A stretch of 64,000 nt of DNA from Hetaerina americana. Lineage: Eukaryota > Arthropoda > Insecta > Odonata > Calopterygidae. The position numbers and the translations under genes were made by a program. Below the pieces are notes generated by a model. It was not told where the DNA came from. It made no database searches and saw only the letters and a list, made by a program, of their open reading frames with translations. Location of the stretch: positions 496,001 through 560,000 of the forward strand of contig JAKTNV010000079.1 of NCBI GenBank assembly GCA_022747635.1, given 5' to 3'. This document shows, piece by piece, positions 1-14,083 of this stretch (within the stretch, counting starts at the first letter, position 1; each line of letters starts with the position of its first letter).

Positions 1-2790
1 AAGTGGAAAACTGAGAGAAGACAAAGCTGATGGCAGGCACCGTGATTATTATCGGGAAGGGTAAAGAGGGGGCGCAGTCTTTTTTTAATGAAACTGAAAA
101 CTCAGGAGAGAATCTAAAGTTAGGAATCCCTTGAGTATTCTGAAGAGGTATAGTAAAGACAAATGAGAGGGGTGAAACGGAGGAGCACGATGAAGTAGGT
201 GGAGGATGATAAATAGAACAAAGAAGGAGGCAAAGAGGGAGAATGGACTATTTGAGGAAAAAATGGGTGGGTTGTGAGGCGAGATCGGGAAGGGAGAGAG
301 AGGTAACGAGGGCAAGGGTTAAGGAAGGACGGATGAGGAGGAATATAGGATAACGGACGAGATAGAGAGAAGGAATGAATTTGTCCCGACGTAGAGGCCA
401 GAGTTACAAACACCTCATGGGAAAACGGCCAGACGAGCGTTCTCATCACTTTGCTCTCATCCTCCTACAACTGTATCTGTTTCCCTATCTGCGTCATGCA
501 GGTAAAAGAGATGAGGCGAAAACGCAGCTGAGATAGTATGAATACGGCGGTGAGTGAGAAATGAGAGGAAAATGGAATGGAAAAATGAATTTTTTCAAAA
601 ATCGAAGCGTTTTGCCGGATTATTTACGACATTCTCTGGTGTAAAGTGTATTCCGCGGGAAAAATGAATTTAATATTTTAAGCCCTGACAAATTTCTATC
701 CACATCTTTTTCACACAATTGTTTCAATGAGATACCTTTTACAAACATTGACACTGATAATCCACTAGCACAAAAAAACATAATTTATGGAATGGGAAAA
801 CTTACGCATGAATATTCAGCGCGGGAAAAATCTATTATGAAGCGTTGTAATTTTGAGAAAGTACGACTCGCGCAACCTCTAAGTTGAATATATCCTCATC
901 ATTTCGTCCGCGCAGAGTTTCATTCGAATTAACCAACTCTAAGTGCACGGCAACCGAATTTCGGCAGATTTTAGATGAGAGAGATCTCAAAGATAAAGGT
1001 CAGATAGGAGTAAAAAACTTTAAAAGTATGCCACGGCAACCACTACTGCAACGACAAACAGGCTAATTAATAAGCAAAATTTTCCGTTTACCCACCCACC
1101 AACAAAAGCGAAAAATGAAACTGAATTAATATGCAACCCACAATGACCTTTGAATATCCTGAAGGCATCCATAACATTCACCTAAAAGTAAAGACATTTT
1201 ATTGCTATGAAGTAGATGAGTTCGACCGACCTACATGAGATGCGAAAGTTAGTCGATTTCCGTCGAGAAAATACATATGTGGCGCATTCATCGCAGGGCG
1301 ACATTTAGGAGGATGTATTCCAATTGGCGATCACCTTTCTCCCAGAATCTCGGAGCCGCAGAGGAAGAAAAAAGCGAGGAACCCAAGGAGGGCACAATTT
1401 CCGTTCCCATTCACCCGTCGAAGTCTCCAAAGCCCACCGTCTCTGAAAAAGCGCGCGCTTTCAAGACCGTGCTTGGATGAAAGCCCTTTCCTTCGCCGAG
1501 GGAGATTTCCGAGCGGGGATATTTATGCGTGCCGCGCATTGGAATAAGGAAAGGGGGAAAGGGAGATGTAAATTGAGGGAGGCTGGAAGAAACAGAGAAA
1601 CACGTAGAAAAGCCTTTCGACCTAAATATTTTTACGGAGTATTTACGGTTCTTCGACGTTCACCACTGCACAGAGAGAGCACAGAGCACCTGGCCTTTAC
1701 CAAACGGATTGCAGAGGACGTGAGAGGGAGAAGAGATCTAAACGGAGGGAGAGATGGAGAGAGGGCGGAGGACGAAAGGTTGGCGCCTGTGATGAGGGTG
1801 CCCGAGATGCCCCTAGGCTAGGACGACGCAATGGGCGCTCGGAACCGTGTGGAGGAGGGCAAAGGGCGAAGGAATGAAATTACCCCAGACGACCGCCATG
1901 ACCGTTTTGAGCATGTAAAACAAAGGGAGATGGAATAGCACGGGATGCCATATATAAAATATCCTACGTCGCATTCATGGAATTATGTAATTTTGGGAGG
2001 CGTGCGCATCGTGGGAGAAGGGTGGAAGGGGCCGACCCTTTGGGTGGTCCCTTCCAGGGTGCGGGAAAAAGGCGGGTGGGAAGAAAGAAGGTGTAAATCA
2101 TAGGCGTGAGAAAATAGGATATTAGGTACTACCATTTTACACGCAAATATAAATGCTGCTGACAAAGATTCATATCAGAAATTTTGAAAAATCATCACCT
2201 TTCTCCATCGTAAAGGCAATGGCATTTTTGACACCACTTACCTTCTTGATAGAAAACATATAACAAATGCCATCGAAATTTTTTTTAAATTTCGAAATAA
2301 ATTGACGAGCTGGAATTCTAGTAATCCTAGATAGGATATGCCAGTGTTCGAAAAAGCATTGCGATTATTTCCCCTGGAATCGCGCATCATCATCTTAGCC
2401 TGTGGATCCTCCAAGACAAAAGAAAATTTCCCTTTAAACCCGACGGATAAATACCATTTCCATTTCTGCAAGATGAAGTAGAAATAAATAAAACCCACGA
2501 ATACATAACGGCAGCAGAAAGCTGTTCCAGGAAATCGCTTCGTTTTACAAGCATTGGTTGAAGCCAGTCAGCCAGTTTTCTCTCCAATAAACGGATGCGA
2601 CAGTACTTTGAAATTCCACCGTTTTGTATTCACATGCCTTTAATATAAAAAACTGACCTTTGACAGTACTAAAAGCACACCTTCAGTAATACGAATTCTC
2701 CCCGAATTACAAATTTGCTATCGATCAGACAATTATTGTCAGCATATAAAAAATAATATGTAGGATCGCATTGTGTTACAGGATATTTCA
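1..2790. other. Anonymous non-coding sequence, purine-rich at left edge
   Basis: No recognisable gene. The first 500 bases are strongly purine-skewed on the plus strand (many GAGG/GGAG runs), which creates long Ser/Pro/Leu-rich open frames on the minus strand that look like composition artefacts. From 560 to 1260 the sequence is AT-rich. A more GC-rich patch at 1260-1870 holds two overlapping short open frames without recognisable motifs. Around 2025-2056 an imperfect hairpin with GGAAGG/CCTTCC arms is visible. Nothing else stands out. Confidence 0.6.
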
Positions 2791-2899
2791 AAGAAACTGC
2801 GGGAGATGCCGCAACAGTAACTTTTAACGGAGTCATCCGCTAATATACATTTCAATGCAATAATTTCAGAGTGTAAAAATCATTCGCCTTGACCGGGAT
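2791..2899 (-). repeat. 5'-truncated SINE copy 1 of a three-copy family
   Basis: This segment aligns by eye with 17980-18083 and with the body of the SINE at 28904-29090. Shared landmarks in the same order and spacing are GGGAGATG, CAACAGTAACTT, GGAGTCATC, GCTAAT, AATGCAATAATTTCA and TTGACCGGGAT. All three copies lie in the same orientation. By comparison with the 28.9-kb copy, which carries a tRNA-like head on the minus strand, the element reads on the minus strand. Homology here stops just inside the tRNA T-arm, so the head is missing. It encodes no protein. Confidence 0.65.
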
Positions 2900-5800
2900 C
2901 ATAATTGCATTGAATGTTACAGGAAGTCAAGATTGCTATTTAAGTTCATAAATAAACAAGACCAATCGTATGGTTCAGCTGGTAAATGCAGATTTCTCAG
3001 AATCGAAAACGTTTGGTTTTTAGTTCTCTAGGCCATTATTACGGTTGATGATTAACAAAGAATACATGGACGCGGCCTTATGTCTTAAATATGTTACCTT
3101 CACATATTATTTTGGCAAATCAGAACTTTCTGAGAAAAAGAACAGGACCACCCTCGAGGGCATAAAATGATCAGCTCCTGAGAACCGGAAAAAATAAGGA
3201 AACAAAGAAAAGTTGAGAGGAAAAATAATTTGCTCGCTTGAACTCATTGCAAGTTCAATTAAGGATAAAATAGCTGCGCTTTACTCATTTTTGAATTTAC
3301 GTCACGACACCATGCTACCTATCATTGAACTAACAACTAAATGCAGAGAGAGTAAACATCACTTAAGCTTCAAATGAAATGTCTACTGAACTCGCTAATT
3401 GTTAAAACAACGTAATAGGATGATTGGACTTCAAACAAGACAAAAAATGAGCCTCACCGAACCTGCTTAAAATCAAAAACTCATTTCTGAAGTGGTTGCC
3501 GATTGCAAGAAATGCCGACAGTTAAATGCCAACTGCATATTCAAAAAGGGACTCGAATGCTCCAATTTTTTACAATGGTGAGCAGACTCGATCTTCCTCC
3601 TTGTTATTTCACACTTGCATTTCCTGCTCAATACGGAATACAAATCATTAGCGGAATGAAATCTAGAGCAAGTCCATCAATATCCGCCTTGGAAACCAGT
3701 TAAATTAATTTTCCGGAATAAGAATGCTACATGCGCGTTCCTAAGGAGAACTTTTCACTGAGACAAGCTGAGGAATGAGGCGAGCATTACGGCCTGAAGT
3801 TACCTATTAATCATTTCAAGAGACATTCACATGAACATATGACAAGCAACGCTACCTTTACCATAAGGGCTCATGTGCGCCCGCAACCATAGACTTAAAT
3901 CATGACCGAACAGCTGTTTTGTATTAATAAGCGAATCTAGTAAGCAACCAAGCAGGCGAGCGAACTGAGCCCTGAGAAACTAGACACCTCGGGCAACACT
4001 ACACACAGATGAGGGAATATTTCATCACATTGCGGGGCGGAGGGGGAATATGTGAAGAAGAGAAAGCGTCAGCGGAGGGAGGTGGGCGGAGAGAGAGAAA
4101 ATCGTTAAGCCAGGGGGGGCGAGAGGACGACGCTCCGCCGCATTTGGGAGCGTCGGAGCAATGCACAGACCTCGATGAATCGAAAACGAACAAAATGAAA
4201 TGAAGAACAACCGGGAGATGAAAAAAGAAACTTCGGAAAAGAAATGGAATAGTTGAACAGACTGAGAAGGAGAGGGGAGAAGGACTTTTCACGCCCGTTT
4301 TACGACCCCCGGCTCTGACCGAGGTCGTTATTCTTTTAAATGAAAACAAGGAAGGAACGAAAATAACTCTGAGCAAATCTTATCCCTTCTCATTCCAGTG
4401 TTTTCATACAAGTTTCATATTTCTGGAGCCGACTCCTCAAGAGGGATTCTTTCCTGCGAAACACGCTCAGGTGCAGTCACGAGGGAGCTGTTACCACGTG
4501 TTATTGTTAATAACCACGATACACCAACTGCGTTTCATTTCTCATAATGCCTTTCTCTGCAGCATTCAGGATAAAACGATCACAGGATAAAATATTCACA
4601 AATAGTAAACTCCCGGAGAGCAACAAACTGATTACATGCATTCATGTATAAATGCGTTTGTGCATAGGAAATCTCTTTCTCCTATGAGGTAAAATTATGG
4701 TCGATGTCTACAATGCATACGGAAAACGTGAAACATAATCTTTCTTGCTAAGCATCCGCATTATATAACAAGGTAAGATAAAAGCAATCACCCGAGGATG
4801 CCAAAAAATGAAAAAAAACTCAGGCCGTGAGCGAAGGAATCCTCCCAAGAGGATCATGTTTTTTCTTGTTTAACCAAAATATTTACGTAAATTGAGTCCC
4901 TTATTCAACACCGAAATATGCCCCTTCAAATAAAAAATATCTCAGGAAAAAGGGATACGCAAAGCTCCGTTCAAAATAACAACGCCACTGATGAAAAAAC
5001 AGCCCCACATTCAGAAACTCTCTCGCCGTATTAATGAAACGTCATTCGGGTCGATGCGCCCACGTTCGAAAAAAATGATTTCTAAGAAAAAACGCACCTC
5101 CCGATTCCATTTATGGAAGTTAGCGCGCAGTTGAATTAAAAAAAAAGATCTCGCTTAGGAGGAAGGAGACTGCAGAGAAGGAACGTTCCAGAGGGCATAA
5201 ATTTTTATAATCTCTCCCGCCCCCCTCCTTGCGCCCACGCGACCAAGAACAAAAAGAGGAATGAGATCCGTACGCAAAAGTGAGCGCTAACTCACGCGCG
5301 TATAAACAGGACGAATCGGGGTGACTTCCCACGCGGATCGAGCCACGCGCTGGGCGACCTCACAGGCGGCCGAAAACTCTTCTGGTACCGCCCCACGGCG
5401 GGAGTATTGGGAATCCGCAGCCAGAGAGGGCCATCTCGTCACACGACTGGCGGTGATGGTTTATGGTAGTAATTGATTGTGTGTTCTCCCACGGCTGAGG
5501 CTCATTGATGTCATAGTGGACACCGATGACACTTGCGACAATTTCCATTAAATGGAAATTTAATTGATATAGCCGGGGGGTTTTAACAGCTGGTGGCCAT
5601 GTTAGTGGCATGAAAAATATTGCTAATAGCTGGAAATATAATAGGTATGGTCTAATTCCGGAATCAGGTGAGTCTTTTCATTGCATCTTTAACCTATTTT
5701 CCATTACCACTACTCATCAATGTTTTAAGTGTCCTTAACGGGGCTGGAAAACCGGCAGTAGAAAAATAGCTTTAAGTGTACATAGTCAGATTAAGGAGGG

Positions 5801-6099
5801 GGAAACAGAAATCGCCGACTTCAAGTTAACAAGACAAGGTTCGAAATATAAACTAAGAATACAATCAAATTTGATCGGAAGGCATAGAATAAAACAAAGC
5901 CTAAGACGGTTGTGGGAAAGATTTGGATCAGGCAGCTCCCATTAATTGACAGGTGAGTATGGCACCCTTAAGGTAAAACTGACTGGATTCACCACAATGT
6001 TATGAGTGGGGGACCTCACCGTCAAAGGCATAGCACTCTACGTAAAAAGGCCGCACACACCATGCTGCCTCGTGTTCCGGGCGAAAGCGCATCAAAATC
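2900..6099. other. Anonymous, mainly AT-rich sequence
   Basis: No gene recognised. A degenerate tRNA-like stretch may lie at 2968-3035 (A-box-like GGTTCAGCTGG followed by GGTTTTTAGTTC), but it is too diverged to call. 4000-4330 is a small GC-rich patch with overlapping open frames on both strands and no motif. 5100-5660 is moderately GC-rich. A donor-like CAG|GTGAGT occurs near 5950. I see no repeat family or conserved protein in the rest. Confidence 0.5.
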
Positions 6100-7270
6100 T
6101 CGTAACTAAATGTTGAATACGACTCCAATTGCCCTCGCCCAAGTCCACCCAACCTCAAATTCGGCGCCGTCCCTCAAGAGACCGGGCCGGGCAAACATGG
6201 CACTCGCCGCCCGCACCATTCCTCGATGGAGGCCTCCCGGCCACAATCCGGCGAACGCGATTCGACGAGAGGAGGGGTGAGAAAAAGAAAAGGAGCGAAA
6301 TACGGCGACGCATTCATGTCCACGGCCGAAACCACTACGGAATGACCACGACCGTGGCCGGGCCATCGGAGCCACCGCCACCACCTTCCTACCTTCCATT
6401 CATCGCCGGCCGCCCTCCGAAGAGAGACCGCCATCTCGGAAAAGGGGTGGAGGCCGCCACTCGCAGTGGACCAACCACGAAGCTTGGCCTGCCTCACGAA
6501 CTGAGCGTGGGCGTGGGTGATGGGCCCTAGGGAGGGAGGGTGGGTGTGTTGGGGCGAAAGAAAGGAGGAAGAGGGGTGAGGAGTGGAGAGAAGAGATATG
6601 TAAAAAGAGAAAAACGAAGAGTTGGGGCAGCAGCAACAGCAGAAGGGCAGGTGTCGATGGAGGTGGGAGTTTGAGGGTGGGGTGGGTGTGCGAGAGGTAG
6701 GGTGAGGGAGAATGAGAGGGGGAGGATGGGGTTGAAAGGAGGTTACGTCGGGGGTGGATGGGGGAGGAAAGTATTGGGGAAGAGCGAACGCCGTGAGCGG
6801 CGGCGGAATAAACGAGAAAACGTGCATGAAGGATTGGACGGAATTGTGGGGAGGGTGTGAATGGCGAGGGAAGGAGATTTGGGGGTATCGGAAGAAGAGA
6901 GGCTGAGTGGAAACACGGGGATGGAGAAATAATGGAGGTGCTGAACATGAGCAGCGGGCAGGGAAGTAAGAAAAATAAGGCGAGAGGGCGCAAAAAAAGA
7001 AAGCCAGCAAGGTAAGAGCGAAACAATTTTTTTCATAAAAGAGGCATGACTATCCCAGGATCAACTCCGAGAAACGCGCGTGGCTTGGTCCTGTAAATAA
7101 AGCGGGGGAGGGGGGCGGAAAGATGGATGAGAGCGAGAAAAAGAGGAAAGCCCATACACAAGAAGGCCTGCGGCGAAAGTGGGGAATCGCGTCGAAGAAA
7201 ATCAGAGCCAGCGTCTGAGGGAGAGAGAGAGATACGGCGTGGCGACCGGGAAAGAGAAAGTTCTTTTTAA
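6100..7270. other. GC/CpG-rich, purine-skewed island
   Basis: About 1.1 kb in which the plus strand is dominated by GAGG, GGGAGG and GGTGGG runs, with many CpG dinucleotides in the left half. Long minus-strand open frames (6174-7010 and 6400-7026) overlap in two frames and translate to low-complexity Ser/Pro/His/Leu. That is what a polypurine tract produces on its complement, so neither is called as a gene. A good splice-donor match AAG|GTAAGA occurs at 7009-7016. The island could be a promoter with a non-coding first exon, but no coding evidence supports that. Confidence 0.45.
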
Positions 7271-7654
7271 AAAATGAGTTCGGTTCTTTCGCTTTTAAAT
7301 GTAGGTCTCACAACTTTCATACACTTCCTCCAAATAAGACGCAGATGAAAAAAAACAATAATAGGGTAGTATTTGTACACGAATAATGGCTGAGAATTTT
7401 GCTGCCACACTGGACTGGGTACTTCGATGGCTCGAGTACATCGCACAGATTAATATATATTAGGTAATCTACCGATTAAGGTAGGTTTTTGGATGGACAC
7501 AAATACCAAATAAATATTTTGCGACTCCTAAGAAAACACAATCCAGCAACCTAGTCTACATCAGGTCCCTCTTCATCTCTGAGTACTTCCTCCCTTCCTT
7601 CAACAGATTAATATAGCCATATAAATCTATATTTATATAATATATTAATCAAAT
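7271..7654. other. AT-rich spacer before microsatellite
   Basis: No gene or repeat family recognised. AT content rises toward the microsatellite that begins at 7655. Confidence 0.5.

Positions 7655-7734
<80 letters not shown>
7655..7734. repeat. Compound (AC)8(AT)32 microsatellite
   Basis: Sixteen bases of uninterrupted AC repeat pass directly into 64 bases of uninterrupted AT repeat. The perfect repeat units suggest a young, length-variable locus. It could extrude a cruciform. Confidence 0.97.
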
Positions 7735-7736
<2 letters not shown>

Positions 7737-10700
7737 TACGTAGCGTAGCATTTTCACTGCGTCGTGGCTGAATACGAATGCTCATCTAATGCCTGCTGGA
7801 GTAAAAACTTGACGAAGGATATGATGAAAATCTCATGATAAGATATGTGTGTACCAACTTCTACCAACCACACAACAGATTGATCACGTAGCTTGGGCCA
7901 GATAGGAAGATAATAGACCACTCGGAAACGGAAAAAGTCCAGTGAGCAAACCTCTTCGGGTAAATAAAACGTTCACCAAATAATTTATTCTATTTTGACT
8001 GCGAACCTTTTTTATACATTAAGCCACACTACCTCGCATCTTATACGTGGGCTCTTGAGTCGACGAGTTGGGAATGCACGATTTCGTCATCAATGGCGTT
8101 CTTGATCGAACGAGGCGCGCTTTCAGAAGAGGCAGTTGGCATAACTAGCAAGCAGCACAGGGCGGAAGAGTCAACCTTTCACGTGTCGGCAGTTCAGTGC
8201 GATAGGCATAACTAACATCTTTTCTCCCTCAAAACTACTCGAGTCTATCAAATTAGCAAACGGGAAAAAAAGAGACCGTGCTATGGGGGCTGAATCGGAA
8301 AGCGGCGAATGAAGAGGACGAAGAAGAGACGGGAAAGAAAGAATGGGCCGAAGAGAATAGTGAAAGAGTGTGTGTGAGAGAGAGAGAGAAAGTCTCTGGG
8401 GAGGGGAGCGCACACGGAAAGAATTGAGAGGAGAGGATATGGAACCTATGGCCACCACACAGGAAGCACCTTACAGACGCACCCTTTATTAAAAATCTCG
8501 ACGATCGAATACACCTTTCCGGTTCAACGAGCTTCAATAAACAACAAACCAAGCCGGCAGGAACCACTTCAGCGAGCGCGATTTGAAGCTCTCGGAAGCT
8601 TGAACATAATCTCCCAATGGAGGTCCTCTGCTCTCTGAGTGATATAGACGGGGGAGGGGGCCAGGGCTGATGGGAAGGAAGAAACGGGGAGTGCCCTAAA
8701 CACGGTAGCGACGAGATGTGAAGCAGATCAAGAGAAAAAAGTAAGGGCTCGTGCATGTTTTCGGTGATTGCGTCTGGAGAAAAAATCCTAATTTCCTCCT
8801 CGAGTCGAAATGTCTTAGAGAGCGCTAAATGCGCTTCCTTAATGGCAGTTTTACAACTGATACGGGCACGAGCGAGACGGACGCATTATACGCTGAGCTC
8901 CCGATAGGAGGCACGTGACCGGATAATTTATGCATTTTCATAACGTGAGGCTCTTAATGTTCATTATCCTGGGAAGTCCAAAGTCGGAAAGGTTGACGTT
9001 AGTGGCCATAAAGCAGTTAACTCGGAATTCGTGCCTTTCGAATAAATACTGCGGTGGTAATGGATGACGGCGGCCATATAAAATCTCCGCATATACGAAG
9101 GCCTCCGCGCTTAAGGAGTTTCCCTACAATCGTGGTAGATGTTCAGCCTCAATAAATTACTCGTACCGAAAAAATCTTCATAAATTTTAATTTGAAAAAG
9201 CAACAAGCCACAAAGATTTTCGCGACTATCAGGTTTATTGGCGTTGTAAAACTATTTCTATTGGGGACCATCATTAAGGAGAATTCCCTTAACAAACAAA
9301 TGACCAAAAGGGAAATCCAAACATCGTTTGATGGTTGCATTTGTGTTCGACGTTAATCCGATTTACACTACAGATTGAAGGCAAGGAATTACAAAAAGGC
9401 TGAAATAAAATCAAATGGAGTGTAAATGGATTTTAAGTACCACGCAGACAAATGAAGGGAGAGTGCAACAAACGCCATTAGAACAAAATATTACTCTTCA
9501 TCCCTTTCTATGACTCGGAGAGAAAATTCACACGATACTGTATTAACTGTACTTACTGTATTAACTTTGTTGATGCAAGAACTCAAGATATTCAGTTGTA
9601 TTGCAAAAATCTTATATGACTGCCGTGCTAAATGAATCATCTAAGGAGGAAGTCAGCGCGCACATACAGATTTGAGGAATACCCTCGCATCTCCTAGTGA
9701 TCTATCTTTAAATTCATTTCAACAACAACAACTTTTAATGGAAACAAAGAACACGCTTGTTTACGGATGTTTTTCCATCACACTGGTAACTCCATCGAGG
9801 CAAGCGAGGCCACGACACTCAAAGAGTCACTACTTCTCGCAGCTAAAGCAACCTGGGAGCGGCGAAAGGGAAATTGCAAACCCTTTTTGGTAGTGGGGGT
9901 TGTCTCGCAGTTCTCAAGTACTTGCTTGCTCTCTCGTGTTCGCCGGGAGAATCTCCGGTGAATCACGTGAGCAATTACCGAGCTGTAATGAACCAGCCCC
10001 GAAGACCATACTCATTCGTCGCTTAGTACCTGGCACGAGTGACAACAAAAATTTGGCATCAACGCTTAACGAACTTCCAGCATCGGGTAGACCTCCACAA
10101 ATATAGGCATCTTTTGCAAAATTATCTCTGTAGATACTTACGATAACCTCGTCTTAGTTCAGAATCTTGTTCTGACGAAATAAACGTATAAAAATAAACT
10201 CAGAACAGAAGCGGTCACATGGGATGCTATGGGCATTTCACGGCAAATTAAAATATATTACGGTCAAACAAGGTCTTTCACGAGAGTAATCGTCTCATTT
10301 AAAAAAAATATCAGCAATGCCTCCTATAGGACTACGAAAGTAATTCTTTATCATCTTCTGCTTATGTCATCACAAGATATTCACGTCTGAAACACGTTTT
10401 GCATTTAACTTGCATCGAATGTTTGCATAGTTTGGTGCACGCTCTCACACCTTTGAAAAGACGAATCGACCTCGTTATCCCACCCCACTTGTCCTCGAGT
10501 CCCCGATGCCGTTCACGCTCGCCACATGGCTCTCTCGGGTTCGACACCGCAGACCACCGCCGCCGTTCTTTCTCCTTGGACCCGCCCAGAGCGGACGAAA
10601 ATATATCTCATTCTAACAGTAAATCCGTAAGATATCCTTAGGGCGGGATCGGCAAAATGGAAGGAAGGAGTGAGAGAGAGAGACCCGCAAATCTTCCCCA

Positions 10701-13486
10701 CCTTGCGCCATTCCCTGCGTTCTGCGAGAGAGTCATTCACTCACAAAACGAAGTTATGCAACATGATCTAAAATTCTCATGCATGTCTATTTCAAGCAGA
10801 TATATTTTCTGCACTTGTTTGAAACACATTGCAGACCCCATAACACCACGGGGGGTTGAATCATAAATACAAATGCCGAGTGAAACATATTATAGAACCG
10901 ACTGATTAGAAATGTCATCTTTTCTCACTATTCTAAAGACCATTATAGCTGCCATCGAAGCGGCGTAGGAGATAACTAGTTTGGACGTGAGCATATGGTA
11001 TTCTAAGTCATACTAATTTTTATGAATGACGCTTACTGATTTACAATCATTCTTAACATCTTCTCTTCTATGCATAAGACTTAATTCAAACTTTAATAAA
11101 ACAGGTTACCTCAGTTACATTAATCTACTTGATTTCATAAATTCTCTATTAGTTCCAAACAGTTTCGAAATATGATTAACGCTCGAATCAGGTACTGATG
11201 TATGCCACCGTATGTATGTATGCGTAGAAACCGGTAGAACCGAAATAAATTTTAGGTTGAAACAAATTTTACCAATTCATTGATCATAAATTTTCACGAA
11301 GCTGAGACTTAAACCATTGAATTCAGTGTTTCCTTGGGTGAGCTACACGAGTGAATACGAGATTGAAAAGAACAAGTCACGTTGAATATAAATTACGTTA
11401 TTCCGCCTCACATTATGTCTTTAAACGCAATCTAATCATTCTCCTAATTATTCAGGGGCAGAAAAATGCATATTTGGCAACATTAATGAAAAAATAATAA
11501 TAAGTAATAAAACAATTAATAACAATTGGTCTAACGATCACCATTGTGCGAAGTAACTCTCGTATCCATTTCGAAGCTTAACTGGCATTATCGTGCCTAT
11601 TAACAGTAAGCGCACTGGTGCACATTGGTGGCTAGGGATAGAAAATTACTCTTAAAAATTGTTTAATAATAGTCACTTCCCTCTTGGAAACTGAGGTTAA
11701 GTGTATTCGAAACCTGCAGCCACTCGTACAATCGTAAATCGAGTATCACTTTTAAATCTCAATGTATATCGAGTTACACCTAATCGTGAAATAACGGTAA
11801 TGATAATTTTAAATACAACGGCAACTTGCTCGCAGTTGTCATCTTTTACGGCATAAAAGGTTCTTGAAACAAAAAATTATATGCGTCGAGCATGGTTCGC
11901 ATTTACTCAGTTTTTTCATTGCATAGTATGAGACACACATACACACACACCTGCCATAAATTTGGCACATATACTGGATAAACCTCTTGAATACATTTTC
12001 ATTCGTGAATCTTTACTATCACCTAGAGCTGGACAAATTTGCACAAGAGGCTTTCCGATTGTCTATAAACGGAGCAAAATGACCATGTCGTTGTTGAGGC
12101 ACCCACTAATTCTAGCACCTACCTATCCAATTTTTATTGTTTCTGAAAATTCCAAAATCAACAGCAAAATACAAAGTGACATGACGTGTTTGTACACCAA
12201 CTACTGAAGTTAATAAATTGTTCAAGACCTTCAGTGAGAAACGGTAAATTATTTTGCAATTTCGGATTGAAGTGACAAAATAGCATTAAATATGGTCACC
12301 GTATTGTTCGTCAACTCATATAGAATGGGAATAACACTTTTGGGAAACGATTAAGGCTATTTCTATTCTGACAAGTTTTATATCATAATTCCCTAATTCA
12401 TGTACCCGGCATAAATACCACCTTTACGATTTATGTAAATCTTTTCTTTTGTAATATTTTACCATGCGTACGGTCAAAAAAAAGTCGTTCCCCGTTAAAA
12501 GAAATCAATTCGATTCACTCATGACACTGAGCAGTCTTAGATTTTAACGATTCTGGTTTTACTGACAAAAGAAAAATGCAAAATTACTCGATTGAATTAT
12601 TAATTCCAAGGAAGTAATTATTTACAATTTTTTTCACTGAGAAGACACTTACTCAGCTTTAGGTGGTCATATTCTATACTCTATTCTCCACCATCACCGA
12701 AAAAACATCAAAACTGTGCGCGCAATAGGTGGATAATGTGATCAGTCAGAGTATGCGTACATTTTAAGCTATTGTTCTCAAGGTGGAAGTAAAAATTTCC
12801 CTGGGGTAAATTAAGAATTGGTATGGATACATCTTTTTCTAAACACCATGCCTTAAACCAAAGCCTCTTTAAAAACGAGATTTATCAAGCACCAAAAACG
12901 TTGGTTGCGCACGCATTGGATTTAATTAATAAGTTTGCGCGGAATAGTACTATAGTGGGATTTGGTGCACAAAAGTAACATTCTCTTAAACATTCATACT
13001 TTTCAGATTTTCTTAAATGTTCTTGGGTACTTAAAACAACACGATATGCAATAGGTAAAGTCTATATTTTCATTACCAAGGATCATGAAGATATGACATG
13101 CCCATCGGCATCACTTTTAGCATTCTTGCTTATCATTTATCAGATAAGATTCCGATTGGCAACGCCAAGGAAATGAACCTAATCCTTTCGAAAACGGAAA
13201 TCTTTTCAAAACTCAAAACAGTTCCCGGTCTGGTGTTAGTTAATGCTCGAGCAAAGTAGTCTCTTTTCTAGGTAAGTTCATGAAATTACAACAACGTTTA
13301 CGAAATCGCCAAATACATTCTAAGCTTTCCCACAGTTTTCTCAATGTCGGAATTCTATTCTCTATCTCGGAATTCCAGATTCTGTTGCCACCAAAAAATT
13401 AATTGGTAATTAAAAATCCTCACAAATTTTGAAGAAAAAAGATCCTTGACCTGCTCACGTTCGCAAAATGCCCTGAGAAATTTAAA
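7735..13486. other. Anonymous, mostly AT-rich sequence
   Basis: No gene recognised. 8171-8760 is more purine- and GC-rich and gives overlapping Ser/Leu/Pro-rich minus-strand frames, including a short GT/GA-repeat stretch near 8368-8390. 9670-10110 and 10400-10870 contain short overlapping open frames without motifs. A short AC repeat lies at 11932-11951. 10870-13480 is AT-rich with no detectable coding or repeat signal. Confidence 0.5.
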
Positions 13487-14083
13487 TTAGGATGAGCCAA
13501 ATGAGGAGAAAGCGGGCAGACCCCATCGGTGAAACGCAATATGGAAAAGGTTCTTCATAAGCGGGAGTGAGTGGAAAACTCTCCTTTTGATCACTTCTAC
13601 GAATACGTCCTCATAATCTGCGACCGAAAACGTGCTGCGAAGTCGAAATATTTCATTACTCCTCATCCCTGATATTCCAATCGCGTTCGCACGAAAGCAC
13701 TCGCGTACAAACGCGGAAGGGGTGGGTTCGATTGACGAGGGATAACGGAAGGAAAGGGATTCATTGCCGCACGTGAAACGACAAGGAACGGAGAAGGCTG
13801 AGGGGCCCGGGGCCACCACACCGCCCGGCTCGCTGCGTCCCGTCGCGGCGTTATGAGGCGCAACAAGTTCGGGAGGGAGGAGGAGGAGGAGGGTGGGTGG
13901 ACGCGTCGCCGTGGGGCAAGTTGTGCTGCGCGAGGGAGGGAGATAGCGCGAGGAGGCTGGCAAACAAAGCGACGGCGGAGATTCACGTCTCTCTCCTTCC
14001 ACTTCCCCCTCGGCAGGGGAGGGGGAGAGCGCGGGACATCGCAACCTTTCGCCGCGAGCGAAGGTAATTCCGTCAGGTCATAA
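13487..14083. other. CpG-rich island
   Basis: A compact GC- and CpG-rich stretch, for example 13680-13730 and 13800-13990 with GCGTCGCCG and GTCGCGGCG, set in AT-rich DNA. Open frames exist on both strands (13487-14044 and 13663-13986 minus, 13853-14083 plus). They overlap one another and are Arg/Pro/Ser-rich without known motifs. A weak donor AAG|GTAATT occurs near 14063. A promoter or CpG-island role is possible. I do not call a gene. Confidence 0.45.

Noticed and set aside
2968..3035. tRNA-like stretch on the plus strand
   Set aside because: Box A resembles a tRNA but the putative B box lacks the invariant TTCGA core and the stems do not pair.
6174..7026. Minus-strand open frames of 278 and 208 codons
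   Set aside because: They overlap in two frames, are Ser/Pro/His/Leu-rich and mirror a plus-strand polypurine tract. No domain motif or start context supports either.
10540..10556. GGGTTCGACACC as a tRNA T-arm
   Set aside because: No A box or D-arm upstream. An isolated match in a GC-rich patch.
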